64,000 nucleotides of DNA, taken from contig CAVUCS010000004.1 of the NCBI GenBank assembly GCA_963740065.1, positions 248,001 to 312,000 of the forward strand. The letters are read 5' to 3'. Positions 14,068 to 23,154 of the stretch are shown here, one piece after another. This DNA comes from DASVDE01 sp963740065 (GTDB taxonomy: Bacteria; Actinomycetota; Thermoleophilia; Solirubrobacterales; 70-9). The notes beneath the pieces are model-generated. The model ran no database searches. It was not told the DNA's origin and saw only the letters and a program-made list of their open reading frames with translations. The position numbers were made by a program, and so were the translations under genes. Positions within the stretch are counted from its first letter, which is position 1. Every line of letters begins with the position of its first letter.

Positions 14068-16899
14068 CTAACGGTGCCGGTGGTGCTTGCTCCGACTCTT
14101 CCGCGCGTGCTTGCGGCAAGGCGTGCGCAACTTCGGCCGCTGGTTCGCCCTCTTCCCGTTCTGGCCCCTGAACCTGGCGACGACGCGAGTGCGCTTTCTG
14201 CACTGGGCGGTCGAATTGACCAGCAGGCCCTTCTTGCCCCCCCTCATGGTGAGGATGAACTTGGAGACCGGCACGTCGGGGACCGCATCGAAGGTGTTGC
14301 GAATTCCACCGCTCTTCTTGGCGGTGTCGATGCGACCGGCGAGTTCGATGTTCACCTGACCGCGCAGCGAGGCGACGAGATCCGGCAGCAGGTTGTCGGA
14401 CGAGCGCAGATAGACGGGCCCCCGAAGTGGCGCGTCGAGAAGCGGCGAGACCGCGCGCGCGAAACCATAGATCGACCTCTTCGGGCAGGCGCCCGCCGCG
14501 TACTGCGGGCGGGTGCAGATTCTCGCCAGGCTCGCTTGGTCGAGGAATAGCGATCTCGGCAGGGTCACCGCCGCACGACCGATGTTGGCATCACCCTCCC
14601 GCGCCTTCAGCACCGCGCGCAGTTTCGGGTGCTTCGCCCGTCGCATCCCTCCGAAGAGGCGCATGTACAGCTTCGGCTTGAAGGCGAGGTTCCCGCAATC
14701 GCCCACCTGGAACGGCGCGGACACGGGCTTGGAAGTGAAAGTGGCCGGATCGTTCGGGTTCCCCCCACCACCACGCAGGTCACCGCCGAACGCCATCGGG
14801 GCACAGTTGGTCGGGTTCAAGGAGAACTGTCTGCGGTCGATCTTGACCGCGATCGAGCGAATGCCGAGCAGGACGCCGCCAAAGACGTGCGGGATCGGCT
14901 CCGAGACGGCGCGGACTTGGGCCGTCTTCGGGTCCACGAACAGTGCCACCCTCACCACGACCGAGCCGAGGTCAAACGGCCCAGCCGTGGCGGGGGTGAC
15001 AACTGCCAGGGAGAGAGGGGCCCCATTGAAGGGGCCTGCGAGGAAAGCCTTGCCTTCGATGTTCAACGGCTGCGTCCCGGTGCCGGTGGTAATAGCGACG
15101 CTGCCGACCAAGCTGGAGTCGGGACAGCTCGACTGTGCCGCCTCGGCTAGGCCGGCATTGGCGGCCGCGGCGGCGATCGCCGCCTCCGGGCAATAGCGAA
15201 CGCCGGCGAGCTTGGCGGTCATGCCCGGCGGCAGGTCGACGTTCACCCCTTTCAACTCCTGGTTACCGTCGGCGCGCGCGACGTCCACGTGGAGCTGACT
15301 GAACGCGCCGGCATTGGGATTTGTCGTTCGGGCGCCGAAGCCCGGGTCGAAGGGTCGCTCGGCGAGCGTTCTGGCGCAATCGCCCCCGCCCGGCGCCGAG
15401 GTCAGGGTGAAGCTCGCGGACGGTGTCGATGGCGGGCCGCCGGACCAGGGATCGAGTTCGACAGTGGCATCGTGCGGCCCGCAAACCGACGGGCTGCTCA
15501 GTGGCGCCCGCGGGCCGTCGTCGAAGTCGACCAGGAAGGAGCTGAACGGCACCTGCGGGTTATCGGCGAAGGTCGTCGTCACCTGACCCGTTCCAGGGTC
15601 GGCGCTGACGTTGCCAACCAGACGGACCGAGATTCCGTAGCGGGACGACTCCGCGTCGACGAAGATGCGGAACGCCTGCCCGGAGGCCGGGTCGCGACTG
15701 AGTTGCTCGCCGAGATAGACATTCCCGGTAAGCGAGTCGGGCGGCAGCGGCGGAGTCTGAATCGAGACGGTGCCAATTTTCGAGGCGGGTGGACAGGCGA
15801 CCGGATCACGAGTTCCCTTGCCGAGCTCGGCGTCGGTGCAGGCCTCGAGGCCGTTGGCCGCTGAAGGGTTCAGCCCCATCCCCGGCGGCAACGTCACATG
15901 CGCGTCCTTGACGTTGGACTTGGCGATTCTGTCGCCGCCGGGGATGTGGGGCACGTCGACGTTGACCGCCGGGCCGGAGGGGGAGTCGGCCTCCGCGGCC
16001 TGTGAGTCGACGCCGATCGAAGAGCCCTCGAGATCGACCGCGTCGCATCTCTCAGGCATTTCGCCGGGGGGAAGTGGGGATTCAAAAGCCGGTTTGGCGT
16101 CGGCGGGAAACTGATAGCCGGAATCCGCCATCTCCGTCGCCGACGCGGCAAGCAGGTAGGTCGAGTAGACATGCTCAAAGCCAGGCTGGTCGGGATCAAG
16201 GCAGGTGCTCGGCGTGGTGATGAAGGTGCCGTCGCCCGCCCGACCGTCGAAGACAAGGCGATTCTTCAAAATCAAGCCCTCCAGCAGCGGAAGGGTGGGG
16301 ACATCGATCGTGAAACCCTCGTGGTAATCCCCTTCCCAGGCGATGTCGGCACGCAGGTAGATGTTGTTGCCGAGCAGGTTGAACCCAAAACGGGCGGGCT
16401 CGCCCACTGGGGGCACGATGTTGTAGACGGTCGCCGAAACAGGGGGAAGCGGGACGCCAAGCAACGAAGCGGTGACATTGCTGGCGCCAACACCGGAGCC
16501 CGCCGGGCAGAGCAGCGAGTTCGACTCAAACGTCGCCTGCTCGCACTGCGGCGTGGCCTGAGGATTGACACTGAGACCAACCGGCAGGTCAACGCGGACC
16601 CTTTTGAGATCTCCCACCGGAGTTTGTCCCGGAGACTCATTTTTGACAATGAACTGGGTGAACCCGACCTGGGGGTGCCCGGCGGCTTGCTTCGCGAACT
16701 GGTCCGGAGTGTCGACCGTGCACTCAGGAGTGTCCGAAATGCACGTCCCCGCCTGCCAGCCGTCCGCGGGCGTGTGGGGGTCGTTCTGCGGAGCGATGAT
16801 GTCGCCCGTGTTGGCCGCCGCCGTCGGCACGCCAAGTGCCAGCACCGACAGTGCGAGAACAACGGTGATCAAGCGGCAGGTCCCTGCGCCCTCTCCCAT
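14068..16899 (-). CDS. Large secreted repeat protein of unknown function
   Basis: 943 residues from the ATG at 16899, chosen because AAGGAGA is 5 nt upstream. Signal peptide at about 8-29 (ITVVLALSVLALGVPTAAA). At least three, probably four, related units begin near 100, 333, 550 and 773, each with a V-x-L-P-x-G strand, then a Cys and CPxxSxVG, a strand-rich region, and a closing Cys before the next unit. The C-terminus is extremely basic (KHARKSRSKHHRHR), perhaps to bind the wall or its glycans. No catalytic motif is recognised. An AT-rich upstream region includes an imperfect repeat GGGAAATC/GATTCCC (16955-16983). Confidence 0.7.
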   Translation of the reverse strand: MGEGAGTCRLITVVLALSVLALGVPTAAANTGDIIAPQNDPHTPADGWQAGTCISDTPECTVDTPDQFAKQAAGHPQVGFTQFIVKNESPGQTPVGDLKRVRVDLPVGLSVNPQATPQCEQATFESNSLLCPAGSGVGASNVTASLLGVPLPPVSATVYNIVPPVGEPARFGFNLLGNNIYLRADIAWEGDYHEGFTIDVPTLPLLEGLILKNRLVFDGRAGDGTFITTPSTCLDPDQPGFEHVYSTYLLAASATEMADSGYQFPADAKPAFESPLPPGEMPERCDAVDLEGSSIGVDSQAAEADSPSGPAVNVDVPHIPGGDRIAKSNVKDAHVTLPPGMGLNPSAANGLEACTDAELGKGTRDPVACPPASKIGTVSIQTPPLPPDSLTGNVYLGEQLSRDPASGQAFRIFVDAESSRYGISVRLVGNVSADPGTGQVTTTFADNPQVPFSSFLVDFDDGPRAPLSSPSVCGPHDATVELDPWSGGPPSTPSASFTLTSAPGGGDCARTLAERPFDPGFGARTTNPNAGAFSQLHVDVARADGNQELKGVNVDLPPGMTAKLAGVRYCPEAAIAAAAANAGLAEAAQSSCPDSSLVGSVAITTGTGTQPLNIEGKAFLAGPFNGAPLSLAVVTPATAGPFDLGSVVVRVALFVDPKTAQVRAVSEPIPHVFGGVLLGIRSIAVKIDRRQFSLNPTNCAPMAFGGDLRGGGGNPNDPATFTSKPVSAPFQVGDCGNLAFKPKLYMRLFGGMRRAKHPKLRAVLKAREGDANIGRAAVTLPRSLFLDQASLARICTRPQYAAGACPKRSIYGFARAVSPLLDAPLRGPVYLRSSDNLLPDLVASLRGQVNIELAGRIDTAKKSGGIRNTFDAVPDVPVSKFILTMRGGKKGLLVNSTAQCRKRTRVVARFRGQNGKRANQRPKLRTPCRKHARKSRSKHHRHR

Positions 16900-17014
16900 G
16901 CGGATCTCCTTCCCGGAATCCATCTCCCGAAAGCAGAGTACCCGATTTTATGTAGGGAAATCAATACTTTTTAGTAGATTCCCTTGAAATCCCTGCTCTG
17001 GGCGGGGAAAAAAG

Positions 17015-17087
17015 AGCGGCGGACGGGTCTCGAACCCGCGACCTCGAGCTTGGGAAGCTCGCGCTCTACCAACTGAGCTACCGCCGC
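17015..17087 (-). tRNA. tRNA-Gly (CCC)
   Basis: 73 nt with acceptor stem GCGGCGG / CCGCCGC, D arm AGCTCAGTTGGTAGAGC, anticodon loop TTCCCAA giving CCC (plus 17052-17054) and T loop GTTCGAG. CCA is not encoded. Confidence 0.97.
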
Positions 17088-17152
17088 GCGGAGTTGATCT
17101 TACGGGCCGCGGGAGGTTGCCGGAAGGCTGTGGGATCTAACCTTCTCCGCCC

Positions 17153-17677
17153 GTGAGCACGCGCTCCTTCATCGCCTTCCTCGCCGTGGTGGCCGTCGTT
17201 GGGCTGCTCGCCTTCGGCCTCTTGAGCAAGGGCGAGAGGAAGGTGTCCGTCGGAGATCCCGTGCCGGATAAGGCGCTGCCGGTGCTCGGCGGCAGAGGAC
17301 AGGGCAAGATTGCCGACTACCGCGGCCGCTGGGTTCTGGTCAACCTCTGGGCTTCGTGGTGCCCCCCTTGCCGGGAGGAGGTCCCGGCGCTGGAGCGCTT
17401 CAGCCGCCGCCAGCGTGGACGGCTGACGGTGTTGGGGATCAACGTGCAGGACAACAGCGACGATGCGCTCGCCTTCATCGACGGTCACAGCGCCACCTAC
17501 CCTCAGTTGCGCTCGGTCGGCAACGAGCGCAGCGACGCCTTCGGTTCGACCGGGGTGCCGGAGAACTTCCTCGTCGACCCGCGGGGGCGCGTGGCGTTGA
17601 TCTGGCCCGCCCCGGTAGACGACCGCTTCCTGGCCGAGCGAGTGGTCCCGATCCTGGACGGGAAGCGCCCACAGTGA
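17153..17677 (+). CDS. ccmG: Thioredoxin-like protein CcmG/DsbE
   Basis: 174 residues. An N-terminal membrane anchor (about 6-24) and a TlpA/DsbE thioredoxin domain with active site WCPPC (near 72) and cis-Pro segment STGVPENFLVD. It keeps apocytochrome cysteines reduced on the outer face of the membrane. GTG start at 17153. Its stop overlaps the ccmH GTG as GTGA. Divergent from the tRNA-Gly gene. Confidence 0.92.
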   Translation: MSTRSFIAFLAVVAVVGLLAFGLLSKGERKVSVGDPVPDKALPVLGGRGQGKIADYRGRWVLVNLWASWCPPCREEVPALERFSRRQRGRLTVLGINVQDNSDDALAFIDGHSATYPQLRSVGNERSDAFGSTGVPENFLVDPRGRVALIWPAPVDDRFLAERVVPILDGKRPQ

Positions 17678-18138
17678 AGGCCGCGTGGGTGTGTGTAGCA
17701 ACTGTCATTTTGGGCTTGGCGCTCACCTCCCCCACCCTCGCCGCCGCCCCCCAAGCCAGCCTCCCCGACATCGAAGATGAGGTGATGTGCCCGATCTGCG
17801 GCACGTTGCTGGAACTGTCCGGCTCGCCGCAGGCGGAGCGAGAAAAAGCCTTCATCTCGACGCTGATCGCGAAGGGCAGAACCAAGCAGGAGATTGTGGA
17901 TGCCCTCGTGGTCGAGTACGGCGATGGAGTGCTGGCGCTCCCAAACGGCTCGGGCTTCAACCTCTCGGCCTACTTGGTACCGGCAATCGCTTTCTTAGTA
18001 GCGATCGTGGCGCTGGCATTCGGCGTTGCCCGCTGGCGACGGGCCGACGAGTCTCCCGGCGCGACCTCGCCCGCCGACGGGCCCAGCGACGAAGACGCCG
18101 AGCGACTCGAAGCGGACCTGGCCAAGTACGACCTCTGA
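17674..18138 (+). CDS. ccmH: Cytochrome c maturation protein CcmH
   Basis: 154 residues. Signal peptide (about 2-24), then the short CcmH domain with the redox motif CPIC in DEVMCPICGTLLEL, the GRTKQEIVDALVVEYGDGVL helices, and one membrane helix (about 100-122), leaving a ~30-residue acidic cytoplasmic tail. It reduces the CxxCH disulfide of apocytochrome c with CcmG. The GTG start overlaps the ccmG stop. Confidence 0.92.
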   Translation: MKAAWVCVATVILGLALTSPTLAAAPQASLPDIEDEVMCPICGTLLELSGSPQAEREKAFISTLIAKGRTKQEIVDALVVEYGDGVLALPNGSGFNLSAYLVPAIAFLVAIVALAFGVARWRRADESPGATSPADGPSDEDAERLEADLAKYDL

Positions 18139-18139
18139 C

Positions 18140-18787
18140 TCAGCCGCCGAGCGAGACCAGCCCGGTAACCGGTACCGGCAGCTTGCGCGGGGCCTTGACG
18201 CCTTCGACACAGGCGAGCGTCACGTCTACACGCTTCGCGACCTCCGCCAGCGCGTCTTCGTCCCTGCCCAGGGGCGGCCCGTCGATGACGAGGAGGTCAT
18301 AGGCATTGCGCAACTTCGAGATCGCGTGAGAGAAGTCCTCGCTCGCCAGCAGCGCCGCCCCCGCTGAGGTCGGGGCGCCGGCGGCTATGCAGGTGAGCGG
18401 CGCGACCGCGGCGCCGGATGCCGGGCCGGCCAGAACCAGCGGCTGCAGGATCTGGGGGGCGCTTGCCTCGTTGCGCAGGTACTCGCACAGCCCCGGCGCG
18501 GCAGAAAGGACCAGCTCGCCGGCGAGCCTCGGTCGGGCGAGGTCGCACTCCAGGACCGCCACCCTCCCTCCGGCCGCGGTGGCCACGGTGGCTAGGCCGA
18601 TTGCCGCCGCCGACTTACCCTCTTCGACGCCGGTGAAGAGGACGACGCCGGACCCGTGCAGCGCTCTCGACAGGGAGTCGAGCGCCTCGTAGTCGGCCCG
18701 GCGCAGCCGCCAGGCCCGCGCATCGCCGGGAGACCGGGCCGCCGAGATGGCGGCCAGCACAGGAGGAGCCCGCCGTCCGCGCCGCAT
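18140..18787 (-). CDS. BY-kinase/CpsD-like P-loop ATPase
   Basis: 215 residues. Walker A GVEEGKS (near 58), Walker A' VAVLECDLARPR and Walker B LLVIDGPP match the bacterial tyrosine kinase/MinD-type fold of CpsD/CapB. The C-terminal tyrosine cluster that BY-kinases autophosphorylate is missing; the protein ends in a Pro/Val segment. No membrane modulator (CpsC-like) is nearby. Its ATG overlaps the argS stop as ATGA, so it follows argS in an operon. Possibly an ATPase for surface polysaccharide control; function uncertain. Confidence 0.6.
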   Translation of the reverse strand: MRRGRRAPPVLAAISAARSPGDARAWRLRRADYEALDSLSRALHGSGVVLFTGVEEGKSAAAIGLATVATAAGGRVAVLECDLARPRLAGELVLSAAPGLCEYLRNEASAPQILQPLVLAGPASGAAVAPLTCIAAGAPTSAGAALLASEDFSHAISKLRNAYDLLVIDGPPLGRDEDALAEVAKRVDVTLACVEGVKAPRKLPVPVTGLVSLGG

Positions 18788-20428
18788 CACATCCGCTCGG
18801 GCGCCGAGATTCCAAGCAATCCCAGCGCGGCGGCAATCGTCTGCTTCGTCAGCAGGCAGAGGGCGAGGCGCGCTGCCTCGACTCCCTCCCCTTCGGCCCC
18901 GACAACCTGGCAGTCGCGATAGAAGGCATGAAAGTCGGCGGCGACCGCCGTCGAGTAAGTGCAGATCTTGTGCGGGGCGCGGCGAGACGCGGCTTCGCGC
19001 ACCTCTTCTGGGAACTCCAGCAGTCGCTTGACCAGCGCCCGTTCGGTGGGCTCCATCGGCGCCGCCGAGGGCAGCGTCGGCTGCGGCCCGCTCCGCCCCA
19101 TCTCCCGCTTTGCGAAGGATGCCCGTGATGCGCGCGTGGGCGTACTGGACGTAATAGACGGGATTGTCGTTCGACTGACGACGCGCCAGTTCGAGGTCGA
19201 GGTCGACGGTGGTGTCGTGGCTGCGCCAGAGCATGAACCAACGCGCGGCATCCACCCCGATGTCATCGATCAACTCATCAAGGGAGACGAAGTCACCGCT
19301 CCGCTTTGACATTTGCGCCCTCTCGCCGCCCTCGACGATGTGAACCAGCCGCATGATCAAGGCCTCGAAGTGGCCGGGGTCAGCGCCAAGCGCCTCGATC
19401 GCGGCGCGAAGGCGCGGGACATAACCGTGATGGTCGGCGCCGAGCACGTCGATCAACCGCCCGTAGCCTCGCTCCAGCTTGTCCCAGTGGTAGGCCACGT
19501 CCGCGGCGAGATAGGTCGGCTCACCGCCGGCGCGGATCAAAACCCGGTCCTTGTCATCGCCGAAGTCGGTAGTCCGCAGCCAAAGTGCCCCGTCGCTCTC
19601 GTAGGAATGCCCGCGCTCGCGCAACTCCTCCAGGGCAGCCTCAACCTCCCCCCGTTCGTAGAGATCGCGCTCGGAGAACCAGCCGTTGAAGCTCACGCCG
19701 AAGCGATCGAGCGTGGCCCGGACAGCCTCGATCATCAACTCGACCCCACGCCGTTTAAGCGACTCGGTGTCGGTGGGAGCGACTCCCTCCTCTCTGATGT
19801 GAGCGGCAAGGTCCACTACGTACTCGCCGTTGTAGCCGTCCTCGGGAGGGTCTCTTCCCGTCATCCGCGCCGCGATCGACGCGGCAAAGCGATCGATCTG
19901 GCCGCCGGCGTCGTTGACGTAGAACTCACGCCAAACCTGATGGCCGGTTGCCTCCAGTAGGCGGACGATCGAGTCGCCGTAAGCGGCGTGACGCCCACCG
20001 CCCACATGCAGCGGCCCGGTTGGGTTGGCGGACACAAACTCGACCATGACCCGCTCCGGGGAATTCGCTTGGGAGTGGCCGATCTCCTCGGCGCTCGCCA
20101 GCGCCGCCATCGCGCGGCGGTGCCAGGAATCGGACATGAAGAGGTTGACGAAACCCGGACCGGCAACTTCAATCCGCTCGACGCCATCGCCAAGGCTGCC
20201 CCGCAACTCACCGCGAAGCCGCTCGGCCACGTCGCGCGGCTTCTCGCCCAGTGGGGCTGCCAGCAGCATCGCGGCATTGGAGCTGTAGTCGCCAAGCTCG
20301 GGTTTTGGCGGTCGCTCAAGGCTAGGCTCCGGCCCAGTCGGCTCACCATCGCGCAGAGCGCGGGCGGCGTCCTCTATAGCGCCGTGAAGTTCCGCGATCG
20401 GGTCGGAGGGAGGGCTCATCGGCGTCAT
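18787..20428 (-). CDS. argS: Arginyl-tRNA synthetase (one frameshift in the sequence)
   Basis: Charges tRNA-Arg. Reconstructs to 546 residues if one base is removed near 19065. Visible in order: N-terminal additional domain, HIGH-type motif HVGGGRH within SANPTGPLHVGG (about 120), KMSKS-type MSKRSGDF, and after the break the anticodon-binding end ERALVKRLLEFPEEV and DFHAFYRDCQVVGAE. Start is ATG 20428 or 20419; neither has a clear ribosome-binding site. Since argS is normally essential, the break is probably a sequence error. Confidence 0.9.
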
Positions 20429-20470
20429 CGTACGAGGCGCCCACCAGCGACGACACTGCGCCCCGCCTTG

Positions 20471-21232
20471 GTGAGCCCTCGCCCCCAGTACGCTCGTCGC
20501 TTGCGCGCAGCGGTAATCACTGACATCCACTCCAACCTGCCGGCGCTCGAAGCTGTCTTGAAGGCGACCGAGAAGGCCGGCGTCGAGCAGGTTTGGTGCT
20601 TGGGCGACGTAGTCGGATACGGCGCCCACCCGGACGCTTGCACCGACCTGGTCCGCGAGCGCTGCGACCTCTGCCTGGTTGGGAACCACGACCTGGCGGT
20701 GCTGGGTGGACTGGACATCGCGAGATTCTCCGAGACCGCCGCCGAAGCCGTTGAGTGGACGCGCGCGAATGTCGCCGACCGCACGTTGGAGTTTCTGCGC
20801 GATTTGGAGTCGGCGGGAGCGCGCGAGGGCATCGGGCTTTTCCACGCCTCTCCCCGCGACTCAATCTGGGAATACGTACTGTCAATCGAAGGGGCCGACG
20901 GCTGCATGGATGTCCAAGAGGAGCGGATTGCCTTGATCGGCCATTCGCATGTCTCCCTCTTCTTCACCCGACCCGAGAGCGGTGACACCCGTGGCGCGCA
21001 GATGGGCGACGGGGATCTGCTCGACCTCAGCCACGGCACCTGGCTGATAAACCCGGGCAGCGCCGGCCAACCGCGCGATGGCGACCCGCGTGCCGCGTGG
21101 CTGGAAGTGGACACCGAAGAGCGGACCGCCCGCTTCCACCGGGTCGGATACGACGTCGACCGCGCCGCCGCGGCAATCGTCGCCGCTGGACTCCCCGACC
21201 GCCTCGCCGAACGACTTCACGTGGGGCAATGA
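20471..21232 (+). CDS. Calcineurin-like metallophosphoesterase (YfcE/MJ0936 type)
   Basis: 253 residues from GTG 20471 (TTG 20501 is the alternative). Two-metal phosphoesterase motifs are complete: D-x-H in ITDIHSN, GDVVGYG, GNHD, and GHSH near 170, with NPGSAGQPRDGDPRAAW near the end. Cytoplasmic phosphodiesterase or phosphatase of unknown substrate. Divergent from argS, about 40 bp apart. Confidence 0.88.
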   Translation: MSPRPQYARRLRAAVITDIHSNLPALEAVLKATEKAGVEQVWCLGDVVGYGAHPDACTDLVRERCDLCLVGNHDLAVLGGLDIARFSETAAEAVEWTRANVADRTLEFLRDLESAGAREGIGLFHASPRDSIWEYVLSIEGADGCMDVQEERIALIGHSHVSLFFTRPESGDTRGAQMGDGDLLDLSHGTWLINPGSAGQPRDGDPRAAWLEVDTEERTARFHRVGYDVDRAAAAIVAAGLPDRLAERLHVGQ

Positions 21233-21284
21233 ACCTCATATGCAGGGGAAACCCACCTCGAAACCGTTGTCTAGACTCGCCTTC

Positions 21285-21839
21285 ATGCGTCAACTGAGCG
21301 CATCGGTGCTCGCCCTTGCCCTCGGCCTCGCCGCGGCGATGGCTCTCGTCTCCTGCGGCAGCGGAAGCAACGCCGACTTACTGCCCGGCGAAACGGCAAG
21401 TGAGATCAACGCCAGCCTGGACATGGTTCGGGAGCTGGCAGACAGCGGCGACTGCACCGGAGCACAGGATGCAGCGCAACAGGTGAGCGATCAGATCGAC
21501 GCTCTCACCGGCGTCGACAAGACGCTGAAGCAAACGCTGCGCGACGCCGCGACACGACTAAACGAAGTGGTCGCGACTTGCGTCGAAGCGACGACCCCGG
21601 CGATCTCGCCGGCGACCATTCCGGAGTCCACCGAAAAGACAACGCCGGAGTCGCAGAGAAGAGAAACGCAGCCGAGAGAAGACAGAACGACGACTACGCC
21701 GACCACCACCACGACGACGCCAACCACACCGACGACCACCACTCCCACTACGCCAACCACTCCCACCACACCGGCAGACGGCGGAGGGACAGGGCCCCCC
21801 GGCGGAGTGAGCCCCGGCAGCGCGACGGGCGGCCAGTGA
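21285..21839 (+). CDS. Lipoprotein with Thr/Pro-rich tail
   Basis: 184 residues from ATG 21285. Signal peptide II with lipobox LVSC (Cys at about 22), an alpha-helical domain with Cys pairs (about 45-105), then a Thr/Pro-rich low-complexity tail (about 130-165) ending in Gly/Ser. No known family recognised. Its TGA overlaps the ATG of the Ser/Thr kinase (TGATG), so the two form an operon; it could be an extracellular partner of the kinase (inference). Confidence 0.65.
   Translation: MRQLSASVLALALGLAAAMALVSCGSGSNADLLPGETASEINASLDMVRELADSGDCTGAQDAAQQVSDQIDALTGVDKTLKQTLRDAATRLNEVVATCVEATTPAISPATIPESTEKTTPESQRRETQPREDRTTTTPTTTTTTPTTPTTTTPTTPTTPTTPADGGGTGPPGGVSPGSATGGQ
21687..21773 (+). repeat. 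Low-complexity ACC/CCG/ACG tract coding Thr-Pro repeats
   Basis: About 87 bp made mostly of ACC, ACG, ACT and CCN codons inside the lipoprotein gene. It codes a flexible cell-wall-spanning stretch and is not a CRISPR or satellite array. Confidence 0.7.
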
Positions 21840-23021
21840 TGGCGCACAACCCCCTTTCCGGTCGCTACGAGATCGGCGAACGGCTCGGCTCTGGCGGGAT
21901 GTCGAACGTCTACCAGGCGACCGACCGCATTCTTGAGCGAACCGTCGCGGTCAAGATCCTCGCCGAGCACCTCTCCGACGACGAGCGCTTCGTCGCTCGC
22001 TTCCGCCGCGAGGCGCTCGCGGTCGCAAAGCTGATCCACCCCAACATCGTCCAGGTCTACGACACCGGGATCGACGAGGGGCGCCATTACATCGTCATGG
22101 AGTACGTCGAGGGACGCTCGGGCGCGCAGATCCTGCAGCGACACGGACCGCTGGACGCCGACACGGCGGCCGAGATCGGTGCCCAGGCCTGCGCCGGACT
22201 CGACTACGCGCACCGCCGCGGAATCATCCACCGCGACGTAAAGCCGGGGAACCTGATGATCGTCGGCGGGCCGGTTGGGGGGGGTCCCCTGAACGGTGAA
22301 ACTGACCGACTTCGGCATTGCCCGCGCGATCGAGCAGACCCGCATAACCCAGGTTGGGTCGGTCGTCGGGACCGCCGCCTATCTGGCGCCCGAGCAGGTG
22401 CGCGGTGAGGAAGCCACACCGGCCACCGATGTGTACGCCCTCGGCGTCGTCCTCTACCAATTCCTCACCGGGCGGCTGCCCCACGAGGGCTCAACCCTGG
22501 CGGAACTGGCGGTGCGCCAGCAAAACGAGAAGCCTCTACCCCCCAGCACCTACAACGACCAGGTGCCGCACACCCTCGGGGCCGCGGTGCTCCGGGCGCT
22601 GGAAGGCGACCCCGGCAGGCGCTACGCCAGCGCCGACGAGCTGGCCGGAGGGCTACTGCTGGGACTGCAAGGCGAGGACGTGACGCTGCCGCTCACCGAA
22701 GGAACGATGCCGACCACGGTGTTGGGAGGCGAGACCTCAACCCGACCCCTCGACCGCACCGCGCAAACCGAGTATCGCCCGGCCCAGCCGAGGCAAGCGG
22801 CGCCGGCGGCGATGGGGCCGAAGAAGCGGGGGGCTTTCTCGCGCTTCGTTCGCTTCGTGCTGGCACTTGTGGCGCTGGTCCTGATTGCCGCCGCGGTCGC
22901 CGCCGCCGTGATCATCACCACCGACAAGGCCGCCGGGGTGAAGGTGACGAGAATTGCCGGGGATACCGTTGATCAGGTTGTGAGTGAGTTCAAGGACGCG
23001 GTTAGAAAGAACACGCAGTAG
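21839..23021 (+). CDS. Serine/threonine protein kinase (one frameshift in the sequence)
   Basis: Reconstructs to 393 residues if the extra G at 22295/22296 is removed. Kinase domain about 10-270: glycine loop LGSGGMSNVY, VAVKIL Lys, HRDVKPGN catalytic loop, then after the break DFG in KLTDFGIAR, GTAAYLAPEQ and DVYALGVVLY. A juxtamembrane Thr/Gln-rich segment and one membrane helix (about 332-358) leave a short ~30-residue extracellular end without PASTA repeats. PknB-like Hanks kinase. Without the repair a frame-2 protein would stop short of the activation loop. Confidence 0.88.
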
Positions 23022-23034
23022 GGGCGTGTGCGTG

Positions 23035-23154
23035 GGAAGGGGTCGGGGGTCTCTCCGGGCGCTGACTTTTTCGCCTCTAACTGCGCCCTCTCTCGCTGAG
23101 TTGGCGGTGCGAAAAAGAGAGCGCCGCGCCCGGAGAGACCCCCCGACCCCTTCC
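23035..23154. repeat. Intergenic long inverted-repeat element, copy B
   Basis: Left arm 23035-23073, right arm 23110-23154, loop 36 nt. The outer stem pairs over 28 bp (GGAAGGGGTCGGGGG, one bulged G, TCTCTCCGGGCGC); the inner stem is CTTTTTCG / CGAAAAAG. It fills the gap between the convergent kinase and tgt genes and ends on the tgt stop codon. Loop side GAGTTGGCGG matches copies A and C. Confidence 0.85.

Noticed and set aside
10102..18138. One complete cytochrome c maturation operon
   Set aside because: ccmE-ccmF and ccmG-ccmH are on opposite strands about 4 kb apart with unrelated genes between, and ccmA-D are absent from the window.
21687..21773. Repeat tract as a possible CRISPR or satellite array
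   Set aside because: It is an in-frame Thr/Pro codon tract inside a lipoprotein gene with no spacer structure.
22275..22286. G8 run as the cause of the kinase frameshift
   Set aside because: Changing the run by one base brings a TGA into frame within a few codons; the shift has to lie after 22292, at the GG of AACGGTG.
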